Part shown: one piece after another, positions 43,121 to 52,118 of the stretch
Position numbering within the stretch: position 1 is the stretch's first letter
Layout of the letters: every line of letters begins with the position of its first letter
Origin: Hoeflea_A sp965228785
Lineage (GTDB): Bacteria > Pseudomonadota > Alphaproteobacteria > Rhizobiales > Rhizobiaceae
DNA: 64,000 nt
Direction of reading: 5' to 3'
NCBI GenBank assembly: GCA_965228785.1
Contig: CBDDIF010000002.1
Span: 2,790,001 to 2,854,000 of the forward strand
Notes under the pieces: generated by a model
What the model was told of the DNA's origin: nothing
Seen by the model: only the letters and a program-made list of their open reading frames with translations
Database searches by the model: none
Made by a program: the position numbers and the translations under genes

Positions 43121-43209
43121 GATCGTTCTCCACAGTGTCTAATGGGTGCACTATGGAGACGCCCGGCAAGCGCGTCGGTGATTAAGTCACAAAGCGGGAC
43201 AGTTGCAGA

Positions 43210-44637
43210 TCAATTCGCCAAGACCGGTGGCGGCGTGGCGCCCGGCGCACCGAGCTTGAGGGCCGCCTCGCGACCGCCATAGCGTTCGATCATGGCCGCC
43301 TGATCGTCGAAGGCCTGGGCATCGACTTCCACAGGGTCGCAAATCTTCAACATTTCTGCGTGCATGGCCGCCAAGACCGGTTTACTGGCAGGATCGGCAG
43401 CAAGATCGATGCATTCCCCGGGATCGTTGTCGAGGTCGAAGAGCTCGGGTGCGAAGCCTTCATAATAGTTGTACTTCCAGCGGCCCTTGCGCAGCATGAA
43501 AGCGCCGGATACCGCACCCGCTGCGTGATATTCGCTGAAGACGACCCGTTCGGGTTCGAAGGGTGCGGCGGCCAGGTCCGTCAGAGAACGCGCTCCGGCC
43601 TCACTCTCGAACGGACAATCGAAATGGCTGGCAATGGTCGTTGACAGGTCGAGCAAACTGACCGGTGTATCGCAGACACCGCGCGGACCATCCGGATCTG
43701 ACAATATCAGCGGCACCGCGACGCTCTCCTCGTAAAGATTGGATTTGCCCCACAAGCCGCGCGCGCCGACATTGTCGCCGTGGTCCGACGTATAGGCGAC
43801 CGTGGTCGTTTCCCCCAGCCCGGCTGCGTCCAGGGCACCGAGGATCTCGCCGACATTGTGATCGAGCCAGGAGCACAGTCCAAAATAGGAGGCTATGGCG
43901 CGCAGGCGCTCCTCCTCGTCCGCAAACTTGGCCTCGCTGTCCATGAACGCATTCTGCTTGTCGACCCAGGGATGCCGTTCGTAACCGTCACGAGGATGCA
44001 GTTTCACTGGTGGCAGCCGATCGGTCGGATAGAGATCGTAAAACCGCTTCGGCACAACCAGGGGAAAATGCGGAGCGACCAGCCCCACGAACAGGCACCA
44101 AGGCCGGTCGTTCTCTCTCCTGGCGGCGATCCATTCCTGAGTGCGTTGGACAACGGCCGCATCGTAATCGGTATATTTGCTTTCGCCGGGTCCGATATGG
44201 TCGCCGAGCATGCGCCCGGTCCCGCCGATCCGCTCTTCTTCGCGACGTATGGACGCCCAGACCATGCCGACGCCACCAGCCACCATCATGGGAATGTGTT
44301 CGACATCAAATCCCGCCGGATCCTCCTGCGCGCGGTAGTGCAGCTTGCCGATGGATTCGACCGCGATGCCGGCATTCTGCAAGGCATGGCCCCAGCCGGG
44401 AATCGCGCCGTCATAGGGCATAGCATTGTCCCAAAGCCGGTTCCGGTGGACATAGCGGCCCGTGGCGAAGGAGGCCCGGGCCGGCACACAGATCGGCGAT
44501 GGCGTATAGGCATTCGAGAAGCGCACCCCTCGGGCGGCGAGACCGTCCAGATTGGGCGTTTCGACACATGGATGCCCGGCACAGCCCATGGCCCGTGCCT
44601 GATGTTCGTCGGACATGATGACAAGAAGGTTTTTCAT
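43210..44637 (-). CDS. Sulfatase (arylsulfatase/choline-sulfatase type), first copy
   Basis: A 475-residue type I sulfatase. The formylglycine motif is CVPARASFATGR with C50 (CxPxR type), and the metal-binding N-terminal LLVIMSDEHQARAMG and late YTSDHGDNVG are present. No signal peptide is seen, so it should act in the cytoplasm after substrate uptake. The natural sulfate ester is unknown. Its ATG overlaps the marR stop (ATGA), so it is transcribed with the regulator and faces the TctCBA-sulfatase unit. Confidence 0.92.
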   Translation of the reverse strand: MKNLLVIMSDEHQARAMGCAGHPCVETPNLDGLAARGVRFSNAYTPSPICVPARASFATGRYVHRNRLWDNAMPYDGAIPGWGHALQNAGIAVESIGKLHYRAQEDPAGFDVEHIPMMVAGGVGMVWASIRREEERIGGTGRMLGDHIGPGESKYTDYDAAVVQRTQEWIAARRENDRPWCLFVGLVAPHFPLVVPKRFYDLYPTDRLPPVKLHPRDGYERHPWVDKQNAFMDSEAKFADEEERLRAIASYFGLCSWLDHNVGEILGALDAAGLGETTTVAYTSDHGDNVGARGLWGKSNLYEESVAVPLILSDPDGPRGVCDTPVSLLDLSTTIASHFDCPFESEAGARSLTDLAAAPFEPERVVFSEYHAAGAVSGAFMLRKGRWKYNYYEGFAPELFDLDNDPGECIDLAADPASKPVLAAMHAEMLKICDPVEVDAQAFDDQAAMIERYGGREAALKLGAPGATPPPVLAN

Positions 44638-45125
44638 GTGCTGTCCTGAAACTCCCGGCGTTCGGATGCAGTGTCGATCTTGTCCAGCGCGGCCAGAAAA
44701 GCGTCCAATTCCTTCTCGGTCAGCCCTTCAACCAGATATTTTTGCCGGGCCTGCATGATCGGCAGCATACGATCGTAAATCGCCCTGCCGCGACCGGTCA
44801 GCTTCAGCAACTGACTGCGCTGATCGAGAGGATCCGGCCGGCTGTGGACCAGCTTGTCGGCGATCAGTCCCTTGAGTTTGCGGCTGAGCAACCCTTTGTC
44901 CAGCTGGCCAAAGCGGGCAATGGCGACCGGCGACGTTTCGCCGAGAATGGCGATGATGGCGATGGCCCGCCACTGGATCACCGACAATCCGCATTCACGA
45001 TCGAGAATCGCAGTCGCCTGGGCATTGAGCTTGGCCTGTATCCGTGACATGCGAAACGTGACGAAACGAGCCAGCGGATGATCGTCCGACGGATCCGGCG
45101 ATGATTTCTCCCGTTTGTCGAGCAC
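44634..45125 (-). CDS. MarR-family transcriptional regulator
   Basis: A 163-residue MarR protein with the winged HTH (GLSVIQWRAIAIIAILGETSP, then GQLDKGLLSRKLKGLI and LTGRGRAIYDRML). The GTG at 45125 with AGGGAG eight bases upstream is preferred to an ATG at 45179, which would place the start inside the palindromic operator. It is divergent from tctC, and the palindrome lies between them, so autorepression plus control of the transporter/sulfatase unit is likely. A sulfated substrate or its product could be the inducer. Confidence 0.9.
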   Translation of the reverse strand: MLDKREKSSPDPSDDHPLARFVTFRMSRIQAKLNAQATAILDRECGLSVIQWRAIAIIAILGETSPVAIARFGQLDKGLLSRKLKGLIADKLVHSRPDPLDQRSQLLKLTGRGRAIYDRMLPIMQARQKYLVEGLTEKELDAFLAALDKIDTASERREFQDST

Positions 45126-45163
45126 GCTTTCGTCTCCCTTTTCGTGGAGCATTTCAGAAATTA

Positions 45164-45177
45164 GTTGACAGGTCAAC
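45164..45177. promoter_or_regulatory. MarR operator candidate
   Basis: GTTGACAGGTCAAC is a palindrome of 6-bp arms with a 2-base centre. It lies between the divergent marR (start 45125) and tctC (start 45223) genes. The first arm contains TTGACA, usable as a -35 box for tctC, so binding would block the transporter promoter. Confidence 0.65.
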
Positions 45178-45222
45178 ATTTATGTGACCTTTTAGATACA
45201 CCATATTTGGGAGGAACGGACA

Positions 45223-46176
45223 ATGCGCCATATTTCCGCAATCACCGCCGTGTTTGCCGGTGTTTTTTCGCTGATCGCCACATCCGTGGTCGCCGCCGAC
45301 TGGACGCCGCCTGGCCCGATCAAGATGATGATCGGCTTTCGGGCCGGCGGTGGTGCCGATACGCAAGCTCGGCTGATCGCCGAGGAAATCGAAAATCGGC
45401 TGGGCTGGAAATTCATTCCGGAGCAGGTGACCGGCAAAGGCGGCATCAACCTGGCTGCCGCGCTCAAGGATCAGCCGAATGACGGCTCGGTTATCGGCAT
45501 GCTGGTTACGGAATCGCTGGCTTACAACATGCAGGCGGCCAATGCCGGCATGTCCCAGGCCGACTTCACACCGATCACCACCACGGCCGGTTTCCAGATG
45601 GGCATCGTGTCGCCTGCTTCAAAGGGCTGGAAGGATTTCAAGGATGTCATCGCAGCGGCAAAGGACGGCGAACAGATCCGCTTCGGCGTCATGAGCCCCA
45701 AACTGGCCGACCTCGCCTATCTGCTCGGTAAGGCCAATGATGTCGACTTCAACATCGTCTCGGTCAAAGGCGGCAAGGCCGTCATGGATGGCGTCAATGC
45801 CGGCGATCTGGACCTTGGCTTCATGGCCGGCATTCAAGGGAAAGGCGTGGCTGCTGGTGACCTGGTCAACCTGGCGTCCGGTCTTTCGACTCCCCTGAAA
45901 CAGACGCCAAACGCACCGACCATGGCGGACCTCGGCGTCGACTATAATGCCGATGGCTATTTCGTCTTCGTCGGTCCGGCAGGCATGCCGGCCGAGGCGC
46001 GCGATGCCCTTGCCGAGGCCATCGCCGCCGTCGTCAATGACGAAAACACCAAGGCAGGCGCCATGATCAAGGGGGCCTTCGGGGGAGCCCAGACAATCAA
46101 GGGCGATGAACTTTCCGCCTTGATGAGGAACGACTGGGACTCGGCCGGTCAGTTGATGGACGCCTCGGCGGACTGA
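45223..46176 (+). CDS. tctC: Tripartite tricarboxylate transporter, substrate-binding protein
   Basis: A 317-residue periplasmic binding protein with a signal peptide ending at VVAAD. TctC-type features: GPIKMMIGFRAGGGADTQARLIAEEIENRLG near the N terminus, then a two-lobed binding core and LGVDYNADGYFVFVGPAGMPAEARDALAEAI near the C terminus. It should capture a small organic acid and deliver it to TctBA. Linkage to two sulfatases suggests a sulfated substrate, which is inference. GGAGG lies just before the ATG. Confidence 0.92.
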   Translation: MRHISAITAVFAGVFSLIATSVVAADWTPPGPIKMMIGFRAGGGADTQARLIAEEIENRLGWKFIPEQVTGKGGINLAAALKDQPNDGSVIGMLVTESLAYNMQAANAGMSQADFTPITTTAGFQMGIVSPASKGWKDFKDVIAAAKDGEQIRFGVMSPKLADLAYLLGKANDVDFNIVSVKGGKAVMDGVNAGDLDLGFMAGIQGKGVAAGDLVNLASGLSTPLKQTPNAPTMADLGVDYNADGYFVFVGPAGMPAEARDALAEAIAAVVNDENTKAGAMIKGAFGGAQTIKGDELSALMRNDWDSAGQLMDASAD

Positions 46177-46236
46177 TCAACCTTCCCGAAATACGGGCCC
46201 GCCGGGTGGTGGGCTCGTCAAAAACGGGGCTTCGAC

Positions 46237-46803
46237 ATGCCGCGCAAGGTCAATCGCGACACCCTGCTGGGTCTCCTGTGCATCGGCTTTTCGCTCCTGC
46301 TCGCGCTGGTCTGGGTTCCGTTGGATACCGATACCGGTCTGATCGAAAAGGTGCGGCGCCACACCTCGATAGGTGATGCTCTCGCACCATCCGTTGCCGG
46401 GCTCTTCATTCTCTGCGGCGGAGCGATGCTGACACTGGTCGACCGCGATGGCGCTTCTGGCCGGGCAGTGACGCTGAGAAACCTCGCCTATCTCGCCAGG
46501 CTCATCGCCCTGCTGATCGTCGCGACCAGCCTGATGCGCTGGTGCGGCCCCCTCGCCGTCGCCATTGCCAATGGCTTCAACGACAGCGATCTTTCCTACC
46601 GGCTGCTGAGGGATACGCCACCCTGGAAATATATCGGCTTCGTGATCGGCGGCATGGTCCTGGTGGCCGGGCTGATTGCCATGATCGAGGGTCGGTTGCG
46701 GTTTCGTACTTTGCTGATTGCACTGCTGGCCGTGCTGGCCATGATCGCCCTCTACGATCTGCCTTTCGACGACCTGCTGCTACCGCCCAATGGTGACGTC
46801 TGA
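46237..46803 (+). CDS. tctB: Tripartite tricarboxylate transporter, small membrane subunit
   Basis: A 188-residue membrane protein of TctB type with four helices (LLGLLCIGFSLLLALVWV, LFILCGGAMLTLVD, LIALLIVATSLMRW and the C-terminal pair). TctB proteins are poorly conserved and are recognised mainly by topology and position between tctC and tctA. The stop overlaps the tctA start by one base (TGATG). Confidence 0.85.
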   Translation: MPRKVNRDTLLGLLCIGFSLLLALVWVPLDTDTGLIEKVRRHTSIGDALAPSVAGLFILCGGAMLTLVDRDGASGRAVTLRNLAYLARLIALLIVATSLMRWCGPLAVAIANGFNDSDLSYRLLRDTPPWKYIGFVIGGMVLVAGLIAMIEGRLRFRTLLIALLAVLAMIALYDLPFDDLLLPPNGDV

Positions 46804-48392
46804 TGGGCGTCGTCGACTATATCTGGATGGGCATCCAGTCGGTTTTTCTCGGGCCGGAACTGTTCAGCCTGTTCGGCCTGCCTATTTCGGTGACGCTGGT
46901 GATGATCGTCGCCGGCTTCATGCTTGGTATTGCCGTTGGGGCGACGCCCGGCCTCGCCGGACCCATGGCCATGGCCATTTCGCTGCCTATTCTGATTTCG
47001 ATCTTCGGCTTCACCCCCGATGCCCTGCTGCCAGTGATGGGTTTCCTGATCGGAGTGATGAAGGGCGCGACAATCGGCGGTGCCGTGCCCGCCATTCTGT
47101 TCAATACGCCCGGCACGCCCGACGCCTTCATGACCACTCTCGACGGCCATCCGATGGCACGCAAAGGGCAGGCCGGCAAGGCACTGAGGGTCGCGCATTT
47201 TTCCTCTGCCGCCGGCGATACATTCTCCGACGTCGTGCTCATACTGTGCGCACCGTTTCTGGCCATCCTGGTCGAACGCTATCTCGATCTGCCGGAAAAG
47301 ACCGCCTTGCTGATCCTATCGCTGGCGTTCATTGCATCGGTCATCGGCCGCTCGGTCGGTAAGGGCCTGATTTCGATGGGTCTCGGCCTGCTGGCTGCCT
47401 ATATCGGCACCGGCGAGGACTTCTATCCCCGTCTGAGCTTTGGAACACAACCGCTGGCCCAGGGCTTTCCGATTGCCACAGCTGTGCTGGGCGTTCTGAT
47501 CATTGGCGAGGTCTTCAAGAGCATCGAGGACCTCTGGCAGGAAAAGCGCAAATCAGGCACGCTGGAGGCGAACCAGGCCAGCGGCGATCAGCACCTGCAC
47601 TGGGCCGACATCAGGCGTCTGCTGCCTTTCATCAGCCAGTCGGCTGTCATCGGCACCGCAATCGGAGCCCTGCCCGGTATCGGATCGACGCTCGCTGCGA
47701 CGCTCGGTTACAGTGTGGGCCGGCACCGGTATGCAAAGCGTCGTCGCGACGGCGACCCGCAATTCGGTGAAGGTGCGCCTGAAGGAATTGCTGCCACGGA
47801 AGCCGCCAATTCATCGGTGTCCGGGGCCAACCTTATCCCGGTCCTTTCCCTTGGCATTCCCGGCAATGCGGCGGCCGTCTTTCTGATTCTCGCCGCTGAC
47901 AGCATCGGTGGCTTCAATCCCGGCCCGTCGGTGTTCCGTTTCACCGCCGACGCGGTCAATCCCGAGCTGGTCGTCGCCTTCGGGCTCTTTACAGCCATGT
48001 TCATCGCCAACGCGGTCAACTGGACCTTTGGCGGCCTGTTCATGCGTTCCATGGGCATCATGATCCGCATTCCCAAACACATCCTGCTGCCGGTCGTGCT
48101 GCTTTTGACGCTGACAGCGATCTATGTGCAGGAAACCCGCATGGAAGCCGTCTGGTTCGCCATCGGTTTCGGCGTGCTCGGCTACCTGATGCGCATTGTC
48201 GGCATGTCGCCGCTGCCCTTCGTCATCGCCTTCATTCTCGGGGGCCGACTTGAGGACACGGCCAGGCAAGCCTTTGCAGCAACCGGCGGCGACCCGTACT
48301 TCCTGTTCACCCACCCGATCGCACTGCTGTTCATGGCCCTGGCGGCCGGCGTGATCGCCCTCGCAGCGCGCCGGGCCAGGAGCAATTCATGA
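46803..48392 (+). CDS. tctA: Tripartite tricarboxylate transporter, large membrane subunit
   Basis: A 529-residue membrane protein of the TctA family with about 12 helices. Conserved regions: GVVDYIWMGIQSVF, GIAVGATPGLAGPMAMAISLP, GATIGGAVPAILFNTPGTPDAF and GEGAPEGIAATEAANSSVSGANLIPVLSLGIPGNAAA. It is the permease that works with TctB and the TctC binding protein. The following sulfatase gene overlaps its stop as ATGA. Confidence 0.95.
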   Translation: MGVVDYIWMGIQSVFLGPELFSLFGLPISVTLVMIVAGFMLGIAVGATPGLAGPMAMAISLPILISIFGFTPDALLPVMGFLIGVMKGATIGGAVPAILFNTPGTPDAFMTTLDGHPMARKGQAGKALRVAHFSSAAGDTFSDVVLILCAPFLAILVERYLDLPEKTALLILSLAFIASVIGRSVGKGLISMGLGLLAAYIGTGEDFYPRLSFGTQPLAQGFPIATAVLGVLIIGEVFKSIEDLWQEKRKSGTLEANQASGDQHLHWADIRRLLPFISQSAVIGTAIGALPGIGSTLAATLGYSVGRHRYAKRRRDGDPQFGEGAPEGIAATEAANSSVSGANLIPVLSLGIPGNAAAVFLILAADSIGGFNPGPSVFRFTADAVNPELVVAFGLFTAMFIANAVNWTFGGLFMRSMGIMIRIPKHILLPVVLLLTLTAIYVQETRMEAVWFAIGFGVLGYLMRIVGMSPLPFVIAFILGGRLEDTARQAFAATGGDPYFLFTHPIALLFMALAAGVIALAARRARSNS

Positions 48393-49912
48393 GCCGTCCC
48401 AATTTCCTGCTTGTTTCGGCCGATCAACAACGGGCCGATTGTTTCGGATTTGCCGGCCGCAAAGTGAAGACGCCGCATCTTGATCAACTGGCCGCGGACG
48501 GCACTCGCTTCGATGCCTGCATCACGCCCTGCGTGGTCTGCCAGCCGGCCCGCGCTTCGATCCTCACCGGGCAATTGCCGCGCACCCACGGCGTCCACGA
48601 CAACGGCATCGATCTTGACCCGGCAATCGGCGAACGCGGTTTTGCCGGCGCACTATCCGCCAGCGGCTATGAGACCGCATTCTTCGGCAAGGCGCATTTT
48701 TCCACCTACCACACGTTCGAACCGACCGGCACGCCGGAGTGTTTGCGCTCTTCCGCTCGCTACGACGACACCTGGCACGGTCCCTATATGGGCTTCGGCC
48801 ATGTCGATCTGATGTTGGTCGGCCACAACTGGTTTCCGCCGGAAAAACCGCCGGCAGGACAGCACTACGAGCGCTGGTTTCACGCCGACGGCCGAGGCGA
48901 AGAAAAGAACGCTCTCTACCGGGAAAATGCCGGCGACACGAAGGGTGCTGCGCAGACTTGGCATTCGCGCCTGCCGGTTGCCTGGCACAATTCCACCTGG
49001 ACCGCCGACCGGGCGATCGAATGGCTGAAGAACGCCGACCGTGACGATCCGTTCTGCGCCTGGGTGAGCTTTCCCGACCCGCATCACCCCTTCGACTGTC
49101 CGGAACCCTGGTCGTGGCTGCATGACCCGGCAACCGTCGACCTGCCCCGCCACCGCACGCGCCATTTCGAAGGCCGACCCTGGTGGCACGAGGCGGTACT
49201 GACCCGCGAGCCGGCCGGAAGCAAGGAAAGCGCAGAGATCCGCAAGAGCTACAGCCGCATCGAGGAACAGGGCGATGATCAGCTGCGGGAGATCATCGCC
49301 AACACCTATGGCCAGATCGCGCTGATCGACCACAATGTCGGCCGGTTGCTGATCGCGCTCGACGAAGCCGGTCTCGCCGACAACACCTACGTGATCTACT
49401 TCTCCGACCACGGCGACTGGCTTGGCGATCACGGCCTGATCCTCAAGGGACCGATGCACTACGAAGGCTTGCTGCGGGTGCCGCTGATCATGCGCGGACC
49501 GAATGTGCCGGTGGGTGCCGCCCTGCCCCACCCGGTTTCGACGCTCGACATCGGCCCGACCCTGTTCGACCTGGGCGGTGCCGCCCCCTTGCAGACCCAG
49601 CACGGGAGCAGCCTGTGGCCGCTGGTTTCCGGCGACGGGACGCGCGACTTCGCGCTGAACGAATGGGAACTGCTGGCCCAGCGCGCCGGAGTCGATCTGT
49701 CGCTGCGAACCGTCCGCACCGAACGCTACAAACTGACCGCCGACATGAAGTCAGGCGCCGGCGAACTATACGACCTTGAGGCAGACCCGGACGAACTGGT
49801 CAACCGCTTCGATGATGCGGATTATCTCCAGGTACGAAAGCAACTCGAGGCCTATCTCGAAACGAGGCCGGACGACATGCAGGGGAACAAGACACCGGTC
49901 GGGATGGCTTAG
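48389..49912 (+). CDS. Sulfatase, second copy
   Basis: A 507-residue type I sulfatase with formylglycine motif VCQPARASILTGQ (C51, CxPxR type), metal-binding NFLLVSADQQRADCFG and FSDHGDWLGDHG. No signal peptide. It shares the N- and C-terminal order of the sulfatase at 43210 but differs clearly in the middle, which suggests a different ester. Translational coupling to tctA implies that the transporter imports its substrate. It ends 3 bases from the convergent GT51-like gene. Confidence 0.93.
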   Translation: MSRPNFLLVSADQQRADCFGFAGRKVKTPHLDQLAADGTRFDACITPCVVCQPARASILTGQLPRTHGVHDNGIDLDPAIGERGFAGALSASGYETAFFGKAHFSTYHTFEPTGTPECLRSSARYDDTWHGPYMGFGHVDLMLVGHNWFPPEKPPAGQHYERWFHADGRGEEKNALYRENAGDTKGAAQTWHSRLPVAWHNSTWTADRAIEWLKNADRDDPFCAWVSFPDPHHPFDCPEPWSWLHDPATVDLPRHRTRHFEGRPWWHEAVLTREPAGSKESAEIRKSYSRIEEQGDDQLREIIANTYGQIALIDHNVGRLLIALDEAGLADNTYVIYFSDHGDWLGDHGLILKGPMHYEGLLRVPLIMRGPNVPVGAALPHPVSTLDIGPTLFDLGGAAPLQTQHGSSLWPLVSGDGTRDFALNEWELLAQRAGVDLSLRTVRTERYKLTADMKSGAGELYDLEADPDELVNRFDDADYLQVRKQLEAYLETRPDDMQGNKTPVGMA

Positions 49913-49915
49913 AAC

Positions 49916-50533
49916 CTAATCTGGCTTGCAAGCGCCAAGTGGGTTCCGGAGACCCAAACCCGTCTTGGCGGCTTCGTCTGCTTCCTGGCGTGAGATCACA
50001 CCCGACGAAGCAAGCTGCTTCAGAACGACATTCCGCCTTGCAAGCGCTTCTTCACGACGCCGTACCGGATGGTAATTTGAAGGCCCTTTGGCAAGACCTG
50101 CGAGGAATGCAATCTCCTGTAGCGCCAGCTCTTGTGGCGTGTTACCGAAGTATGCCACTGCAGCGTTCTCAACTCCGTGACACCCCAGACCCAGGTACAC
50201 GGCATTTGCATACCAGTTCAAAATTTCCTCATCCGAAAACTCATTCAGGAGGACGGAATAAAGGTAAGCTCTGTGAAACATCGATCTTTGGTGCACGACC
50301 AAATTGCCCAGGTGATAGGCAATTTTCGAATGTTGTGTTTGACCGGGATATGTGTCGCGACCGCTAACTGCTAAGAAGGCGGCCAGCACCTGGTTTGGTA
50401 TGGTGCTCCAACCGGATGAAGCATCAAGATAGATGGAGCGCATCTCGGCAGAATCCGGCGGGGAACGCAAAACGGTTTCTGACTTGGCAACGACCGGCAC
50501 GATCAAAAACAACAGGGACAACAATCGAAGCAA
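49916..50533 (-). CDS. Stand-alone GT51 transglycosylase-like protein lacking catalytic glutamates
   Basis: A 205-residue protein with a signal-like N terminus (LRLLSLLFLIVPVVA) and the C-terminal part of a GT51 peptidoglycan glycosyltransferase domain: EEILNWYANAVYLG, GCHGVENAAVAYFGNTPQELALQEIAFLAGLAKGPSNYHP. The first catalytic block, normally EDxxFxxH, reads SGRDTYPGQTQH, so the essential Glu is absent, and the second Glu seven residues before the EIL motif is Leu. No transpeptidase domain follows. It may be inactive as a polymerase and serve as a binding or regulatory protein. The TTG at 50533 with GGAGG upstream is the best start. Confidence 0.75.
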   Translation of the reverse strand: MLRLLSLLFLIVPVVAKSETVLRSPPDSAEMRSIYLDASSGWSTIPNQVLAAFLAVSGRDTYPGQTQHSKIAYHLGNLVVHQRSMFHRAYLYSVLLNEFSDEEILNWYANAVYLGLGCHGVENAAVAYFGNTPQELALQEIAFLAGLAKGPSNYHPVRRREEALARRNVVLKQLASSGVISRQEADEAAKTGLGLRNPLGACKPD

Positions 50534-50599
50534 AACATGACCCTCCAAACGGGGTCAAACCTACAGAACCGACTGGCCAAGAATGGGGCAAAACGCTCC

Positions 50600-51256
50600 T
50601 CAATCCGCCTCCGACAGATCTCGAAGGCCCGCTTTCTCGGTCAGTTCGACGGAACCCCGCGACAGCGATACCCAGCCGCGGCGTTGAAAATCCTGAAGCA
50701 GACGCGAGACCACCTCGCGGGCGGTGCCGAGTTCGGTGGCCAATTGCTGATGCGTTGCTTGCAGGGTGACGTTGTCGCCGGCCAGTTCGAGTAATTTCTG
50801 GGCAAGACGAATGTCGACGCGCCGGAAGGCCACTTCCTCGATCACCAGGAAGAGGTCGGTGATGCGCTTGGAGTAGGCGGTGAAGACGAAGCGGCGGAAT
50901 TCCTTTGAGCTGGCTATCAGATCGTCGAACACGGATTTCGGAATGGCCACCGCCTCGACCTCCGTTTCGGTGATGCCCTCGGCGCTGTATTCCTCATAGG
51001 CCAGCAGGCAGGCGGTGGTGAGGACACAGCTTTCGCCCGCATGCACCCGGTAAAGTACGATTTCACGGCCGCCTTCGGAAACCTGCTGCACACGCAGCGA
51101 CCCATCGAGAAGCAGCAGCAGATTATCCGGCGCCTTGCCGGGTCCGAACACAACCGTGTCCTTCGGTACGCGGATGATGCGGCTGCGCTCGACGAGCGTG
51201 TGTCGCACCGGTTCTTCGAGTTGCGAGAGGCCGGAAAATTTGTCGATCCAGATCAT
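50600..51256 (-). CDS. Crp/Fnr-family transcriptional regulator
   Basis: A 218-residue regulator. Residues about 15-125 form the cyclic-nucleotide-binding-like beta roll (VVFGPGKAPDNLLLLLDGSLRVQQVSEGGREIVLYRVHAGE). The C-terminal Crp-type HTH includes LATELGTAREVVSRLLQDFQRRGWVSLSRGSVEL. No N-terminal Fnr cysteine cluster is present, so an oxygen-sensing Fe-S role is unlikely. Its targets are not evident; the surrounding genes run in separate units. Confidence 0.92.
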   Translation of the reverse strand: MIWIDKFSGLSQLEEPVRHTLVERSRIIRVPKDTVVFGPGKAPDNLLLLLDGSLRVQQVSEGGREIVLYRVHAGESCVLTTACLLAYEEYSAEGITETEVEAVAIPKSVFDDLIASSKEFRRFVFTAYSKRITDLFLVIEEVAFRRVDIRLAQKLLELAGDNVTLQATHQQLATELGTAREVVSRLLQDFQRRGWVSLSRGSVELTEKAGLRDLSEAD

Positions 51257-51311
51257 GCATCGATTGGTATCAGAAGCCGCTATGCCCGCACCATTGTGTA
51301 AATGGTCGCGG

Positions 51312-52055
51312 TCAGTTGCTGGTGGCAGACATGCCCACGCGGCCGAGCGCCGGGAACTTCAGTGCCGGACGCAATACGTCAACACCGAGTGTCTGGCCAA
51401 GCACATGGAGTTCCACACCCTCGGCGCGCCCGACAGCAAAGCCCGCATAACCGGCGAAGGACACCTGCCAGCCGGTGTTGGACGGGGTCGGTAAAAGCGA
51501 CACCCAGCCGGGTGCGAAGTCCTTGCCGACGGCGTGCGGTGGCAGAGTCAGATCCAGATCCGGCACGGCCCTGGCAATGGCAGCGACGAAGCTGTTGGAA
51601 TTGGGACCCGGCCAGACGGTATAGCCGCCGCGCTTATTGTGAGGATAGGAATCGATCGCCGCCTCGATCTGGGGAATGATGGCGGCCGCTTGTGCTCCAC
51701 GCCGATCGAACAGAAGCTCCGGCACGTTGCCGACCCAGCGGCCGTCGGCCGGGCCGTTCGAGACCCGCAGTGGACGCCCCCAGCCAGTGACCTCATAGCG
51801 GGTGTAGCCGTTCGCGCCGGCCTTCTTTACTGCGATCCAGGTGTGTACCGCGAAGATGCCGCGCCATCGATAGGCACGCGCCGCATAGACCTGAACAACC
51901 GCCTCCGGCTCGCTGAGCGGATCGGGCGCAAGCCCGGCCGAAGTCCAGTCGGCGTCACGCCAATGGGCCTGCGGATCGCTGGCGGCATAGACGGCAGCCC
52001 GCACGAGGACCGGGCCAAACAGAAGGATAAGGAGAACAATCACAAAACGGCGCAT
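51312..52055 (-). CDS. DUF3750 family protein
   Basis: A 247-residue protein with an N-terminal hydrophobic segment (RFVIVLLILLFGPVLVRAAVYAA) that should anchor or export it. The rest has the DUF3750 pattern: VVQVYAARAYRWRGIFAVHTWIAVK, YEVTGWG, YTVWPGPNSNSFVAAIAR and DFAPGW. The HTW/GPNSNSF order is reminiscent of papain-like or NlpC-like folds, but the activity is unknown. The ATG at 52055 is chosen because the hydrophobic segment begins there. Confidence 0.85.
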   Translation of the reverse strand: MRRFVIVLLILLFGPVLVRAAVYAASDPQAHWRDADWTSAGLAPDPLSEPEAVVQVYAARAYRWRGIFAVHTWIAVKKAGANGYTRYEVTGWGRPLRVSNGPADGRWVGNVPELLFDRRGAQAAAIIPQIEAAIDSYPHNKRGGYTVWPGPNSNSFVAAIARAVPDLDLTLPPHAVGKDFAPGWVSLLPTPSNTGWQVSFAGYAGFAVGRAEGVELHVLGQTLGVDVLRPALKFPALGRVGMSATSN

Positions 52056-52118
52056 CCAAACGAGCTTATGACCTGATTGCGGCAAAACAACTGAACATTT
52101 CGTGAGGCGGCAGATCGC

